Below are positions 60,896 to 64,000 of a stretch of DNA of 64,000 bases, piece after piece (within the stretch, counting starts at the first letter, position 1; each line of letters opens with the position of its first letter). A model generated the notes under the pieces. The model searched no databases, was not told the DNA's origin, and saw nothing but the letters and a program-made list of their open reading frames with translations. A program made the position numbers and the translations under genes. Where the stretch lies: the NCBI GenBank assembly GCA_003249035.1, contig QBMK01000006.1, positions 1-64,000 of the forward strand, read 5' to 3'. This stretch comes from Pseudanabaena sp. (lineage in GTDB: Bacteria > Cyanobacteriota > Cyanobacteriia > Pseudanabaenales > Pseudanabaenaceae).

Positions 60896-62083
60896 ATGGC
60901 AACCTTACAAACGACTCCCAAAAAGAAAAAAGCTATAAACATGTCGCTAAGAGTGCTTCCGAAAATATCGATCATGGATCGATATTTATTCACGCAAATG
61001 TTGACCCCATTTTTATTTGGTGTGGGTGCATTTTCCTCCGTGATTTTAGCAATTGGCTCACTGTTTGAACTGATTCGCCTGATTACTGACTCGGGATTAA
61101 GCGTTTTGACAGCGTTTCAGATTTTTGGCTACCAGATTCCTGGTTTCATGGTTTACTCCTTCCCGATGTCGATGTTACTAGCGACATTGCTCTCCTATAG
61201 TCGTATGTCTGGTGATGGCGAGACTACTGCTTTACGCAGCTGTGGAGTAAGTCCTTACCGTTTAGTTGTACCTGCGCTGGTATTGAGTTTATTTGTAACA
61301 GGTATGACCTATGTGTTTAATGAAGCGATCGTTCCTGCGGCAAATTGGCAATCACGTAGTACTCTAAGGGCGGCTTTAAACCAAGAGAATCTCCAGTTTA
61401 AAAGCCAAGATATTTTTTATCAGCAATATGGTGAAGTGACGCAGGAAAATGGCACAACTAAACAAGGCTTAGTTAGAAGTTTTTATGCGCGTAGCTTTGA
61501 CGGCGAAGAGATGCGAGGCTTAACTGTTTTAGACTTTTCGCAAGGACAACTTCAGCAAATTCTTACCGCCGAGTCTGCAGTTTGGATTCCTGAGCAAAAT
61601 GTCTGGAAGTTTAGCAAAGGGACGACCTATTTGGTGAGTCCAGATGGCAATTATCGAAGTATTCTTCGCTTTGACGATCAAAATCTGCAATTGCCTCGCG
61701 CCCCCCTTGACTTAGCCCAAGAGCAACGCAGTGCGGAAGAAATGAATATCTCCGATATTCGACGCAATATTGAATTGCTCAGGCAGTCTGGCAATACGAA
61801 AGAAATCCGAAAGCTAGAGGTAAGGCTTGAGCAAAAATATGCTCTACCGTTTATCTGTGTGGTCTTTGCGATCGTCGGTGCATCCTTAGGTATGCGTCCT
61901 CAAAGAACTGGTGCAGCGCTGGGTTTTGGATTGAGTGTATTGATTATTTTTGGCTATTATTTGCTGCTATTTATTTGTGGCGCTCTTGGGCAAGTTGAAT
62001 TTCTTTCCCCTGTTGTTGCCGCATGGATGCCAAATTTAATTGGTATTACGGCTGGATTTGTTATTCTCACTCGTGTTACATAA
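60896..62083 (+). CDS. LptF/LptG family LPS export permease
   Basis: 395 aa from the ATG at 60896, which has AAAGGAA just before it. The frame is open to 60824, but that part lies in a hairpin. Topology is typical of YjgP/YjgQ: a first block of three TM segments at about residues 33-130 (MDRYLFTQMLTPFLFGVGAF, PGFMVYSFPMSMLLATLLSYSRMSG), a periplasmic beta-jellyroll (about 150-300), and a second TM block at about 315-395 (LPFICVVFAIVGASLGM). Only one permease is encoded here; cyanobacteria often have a single LptF/G-type gene. Last gene of the Lpt operon. Confidence 0.92.
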   Translation: MATLQTTPKKKKAINMSLRVLPKISIMDRYLFTQMLTPFLFGVGAFSSVILAIGSLFELIRLITDSGLSVLTAFQIFGYQIPGFMVYSFPMSMLLATLLSYSRMSGDGETTALRSCGVSPYRLVVPALVLSLFVTGMTYVFNEAIVPAANWQSRSTLRAALNQENLQFKSQDIFYQQYGEVTQENGTTKQGLVRSFYARSFDGEEMRGLTVLDFSQGQLQQILTAESAVWIPEQNVWKFSKGTTYLVSPDGNYRSILRFDDQNLQLPRAPLDLAQEQRSAEEMNISDIRRNIELLRQSGNTKEIRKLEVRLEQKYALPFICVVFAIVGASLGMRPQRTGAALGFGLSVLIIFGYYLLLFICGALGQVEFLSPVVAAWMPNLIGITAGFVILTRVT

Positions 62084-62157
62084 AGGTCAATTAAAGTTCT
62101 CACTTTATTCTGAATATTTGCTCAAATTTAATTTGCCAATACAGTTCGATTACATTT

Positions 62158-62337
62158 ATACCAATTCCCAAAAGTATAACTACACTTCAAAGCCCAAATA
62201 AACGAAAGCGGCGCGAAGCGCCGCCTTCATTTATTTGGGTTTTATGTCCTAAGCAAAACTTTCATTGCTATACAAACCAAAACCTGTAAGTAATACCTAG
62301 ACACAAAATGGCTAAGCCATTTTGTGTCTAGGTATTA
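62158..62337. repeat. Family A element interrupted by a family B element
   Basis: Left, 62158-62187 carries the family A start ATACCAATTCCCAAAAG in a mutated form. At 62193-62252 comes a family B hairpin (CCCAAATAAACGAAAGCGG and complement, then GGTTTTATGTCCTAA). Further right, AAACCAAAACCTGTAAG (62275-62291) resembles the family A middle part, and 62291-62337 is a perfect 47-bp palindrome, TAATACCTAGACACAAAATG with its complement. The order suggests insertion of B into A. Confidence 0.65.
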
Positions 62338-62473
62338 CTACGATATTTACAGATTTGAAAAATAGGCGATCGCTAAATCCATATTCAAAAAACACTTATT
62401 GTCTCTGCTCATTTCACTGAAATACTTCCACAGCAAGCGATGTGATGATTATAGATCTAATTTTAACTTCACT

Positions 62474-62518
62474 AATAAATCAAAAAGGCAACGCTTCGCG
62501 TTGCCTTTTTGATTTATT
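62474..62518 (-). terminator. Terminator hairpin overlapping the stop of the minus-strand gene
   Basis: AATAAATCAAAAAGGCAACG pairs with CGTTGCCTTTTTGATTTATT around a CTTCG-type loop. Both sides are A/T-rich. It includes the stop codon at 62514-62516. Confidence 0.85.
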
Positions 62519-63164
62519 TCTTTTTGGTGGATTTACTCACAGGAACTTCCACGATCGCATCATCAATAGTGGTTACTGTCTCTTCCCCATCAGCATGAGT
62601 TACAACCTCAAAAGGTTCTGAGGCAATATTAGTAACTTCAATAGTCTCTGCCTCTGTACTAATTACACTTTCCACGGGAGTTTTAACTTCTGAATTAGGA
62701 GACTTTAGAGCTTCATCAAGAACTTGACGTGCATTTTCAGCTTGCGATCGCGCATCAAGAAATTTCATATTAAGCTGGGCAAAACTTTTGAGAGTTTTAA
62801 AACCTTCCTTAATACTGTTAATTTGCTCTTCCGATACAAGTTCATCGCTAAACAAAATATCAATTTGCGATCGCACCTGCATCGCGTCAGATCGCAACTC
62901 TTGCACTTTGATTTTTAACGTTGCAAGATTGTTTAGAATTTGTACGGCTTGGGTAATGGGATCTTCGCGATCTTCAGACATGGAAAGCTCTCTCACTTCA
63001 ATAAATTGGTCGGGACTAAAGCCATCGGCAAGATCAGTATCGAGTTTGCCTGAATCCATCAGTTCCATAAGTTCTGCCATTGCCTTTTCCCGTGCTTTTG
63101 GGGAATCTTTGCCAGCAACGGTCAAAACAACTTCGGGACTCTGGGCAAGGGTGTAGCGTGCCAT
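62514..63164 (-). CDS. Conserved hypothetical helical protein
   Basis: 216 aa from the ATG at 63164 (the frame is open to 63221, but ARYTLAQSPEVVLTV at the start suits the later ATG). Mostly helical: GKDSPKAREKAMAELMELMDSGKL, then AVQILNNLATLKIKVQELRSDAMQVRSQIDILFSDE (coiled coil, about 71-106) and LNMKFLDARSQAENARQVLDEALKS. The acidic, Val/Thr/Glu-rich C-terminus ends in a basic patch STKKK. I recognise no catalytic motif. Looks like a cyanobacterial structural or accessory protein. Confidence 0.68.
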   Translation of the reverse strand: MARYTLAQSPEVVLTVAGKDSPKAREKAMAELMELMDSGKLDTDLADGFSPDQFIEVRELSMSEDREDPITQAVQILNNLATLKIKVQELRSDAMQVRSQIDILFSDELVSEEQINSIKEGFKTLKSFAQLNMKFLDARSQAENARQVLDEALKSPNSEVKTPVESVISTEAETIEVTNIASEPFEVVTHADGEETVTTIDDAIVEVPVSKSTKKK

Positions 63165-63441
63165 ATTTTTTAACTTACTTTGGTTTGCAAACAAATAATT
63201 TGTAAAAGCCCTACAAAACAAGACTTTTACAAATTGTTTATCTTCTAAAGTGATTTTAACTTGTTTTCACTGTCAGGATTCGTATAGCAAAGCCTTCCTG
63301 TAAAAACAAAATTTGCGCCCAAAGTTACGCTTTGTGTCTCATGCGATCGCCAAATCAAGTCCGCTAAAATCTATTTCCTAGATAGAGTACCCCCCTATCT
63401 GAGTAACTTTAGAACTTATTCGGGGATAGTCGTTCGTACCC

Positions 63442-64000
63442 ATGGATTCTTCCCTCCTAGATCAAATCCGCCACCTATGTCGCGATCGAGCTGCCTACGA
63501 ACACCTAAAAGCAATTCTGGTACAGCAAGAGCGCGTTCATCAACTTAGCTGGGAAGAGCGTTATGAAAAGCTGATGTCAGATCAGTCATCAGATACGCCG
63601 ACCTCTAACATTTTTAGTAATATTATTGCTAGAGAAAAAGCTCTTGCCCAGCTTGCTAATGCAATTCAAGGAACGCTATCTCTAAATTCAGTTTTGCAAA
63701 TGGCAGTCCAAATAGCCCGAAAATTGCTGGAAGTTGATCGTGTAGCAATTTTTCGCCGTTATGCTGATGGTCGGGGTGAATATACCATTGATGCGATCAC
63801 GTCCGGATTAACATCTCTAGCGCATATGCCCGAAAGACAGCTTTTACTTGTTCGGCACATGATCGAGTCTATAGATACAGACAACTCCTCTCAAACCATT
63901 GAAAGCATTAGCGATTTTGGCTTTTCGTCTCATATAGTAACTTTGTTCGAACAAGTTGGAATTTCATCTTATGCAGCAAATAATATCTATGCTGGGCAAG
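63442..64000 (+). CDS. GAF-domain protein, N-terminal part (runs off the window)
   Basis: Starts ATG at 63442 and stays open to the last base (186 codons). After a helical lead (LLDQIRHLCRDRAAYEHLKAILVQQERVHQL, about 5-35) a GAF domain begins at about residue 68: ALAQLANAIQGTLSLNSVLQMAVQIARKLLEVDRVAIFRRYADG (about 68-111), then further sensory sequence. In cyanobacteria such proteins usually continue to more GAF domains and a histidine kinase, GGDEF or methyl-accepting output, but the output domain is outside the window. The 220-bp upstream gap has no ORF. Confidence 0.8.
   Translation, partial: MDSSLLDQIRHLCRDRAAYEHLKAILVQQERVHQLSWEERYEKLMSDQSSDTPTSNIFSNIIAREKALAQLANAIQGTLSLNSVLQMAVQIARKLLEVDRVAIFRRYADGRGEYTIDAITSGLTSLAHMPERQLLLVRHMIESIDTDNSSQTIESISDFGFSSHIVTLFEQVGISSYAANNIYAGQ

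Overview
The window is chromosomal DNA of a cyanobacterium. The evidence is an NblS/Hik33-type sensor kinase, an RpaA-type response regulator, a fused panC-cmk gene, an SLH-OprB porin, solanesyl diphosphate synthase, several families largely confined to cyanobacteria (DUF3119, DUF1830, DUF3326, DUF1995), and the very frequent HIP1 octamer GCGATCGC. The moderately AT-rich sequence and the many palindromic repeats suggest a Pseudanabaena-like lineage, but that placement is inference. I saw no rRNA, tRNA, CRISPR array, prophage or complete insertion sequence.

Layout. 0-6.5 kb: SLH porin, HEAT-repeat (NblB-like) protein with a small partner, DUF3119, an FGGY sugar kinase, a membrane protein and DUF1830. 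6.8-13 kb: homoserine dehydrogenase, an SF2 helicase, folK, murA and a VanX-like dipeptidase. 13.3-20 kb: LCP cell-wall ligase, two SDR proteins, two unknowns and glycogen synthase. 20-25.5 kb: rpaA, sds, a Rieske oxygenase, and DUF3326 overlapping a NatA/LivG-type ABC ATPase. 25.5-27.7 kb: a small defence-like island (YefM-YoeB, an AbiTii-like protein, a RelE-type pair). 27.7-37.2 kb: nblS, a membrane protein with a suspicious terminal stop, a methyltransferase, a DUF1254/1214 lipoprotein, DUF1995, and a Ser/Thr kinase fused to a formylglycine-generating-enzyme-like domain. 37.2-40.9 kb: an accessory island with a REP-associated tyrosine transposase and REP hairpins, HicAB, PIN/RHH, VapBC, and two decaying genes (one frameshift, one nonsense). 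41-45.8 kb: the xanthine dehydrogenase operon xdhA-xdhB-xdhC. 46-52 kb: ispF, a solute-binding lipoprotein, an ABM-domain membrane protein, a double-domain cobalamin adenosyltransferase, a secreted protein and a pentapeptide-repeat protein. 52-64 kb: valS behind a MITE, larE, rlpA, panC/cmk, lptA-lptB-lptF, an unknown gene and the start of a GAF-domain protein.

Functional links. The panC/cmk-lptA-lptB-lptF run looks like one transcription unit leading into lipopolysaccharide export. murA, the VanX-like dipeptidase, LCP and RlpA all act on the cell envelope. rpaA, nblS and the NblB-like gene belong to light and nutrient acclimation.

The most distinctive feature is the intergenic DNA. It carries two dispersed palindromic families (A: about 103 bp, three hairpins, ATACCAA ends; B: a GC-rich core with covarying arms, some flanked by TTAGGACATAAAACC). 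It also holds a 98-bp MITE with a 9-bp target duplication and a REP/transposase locus.
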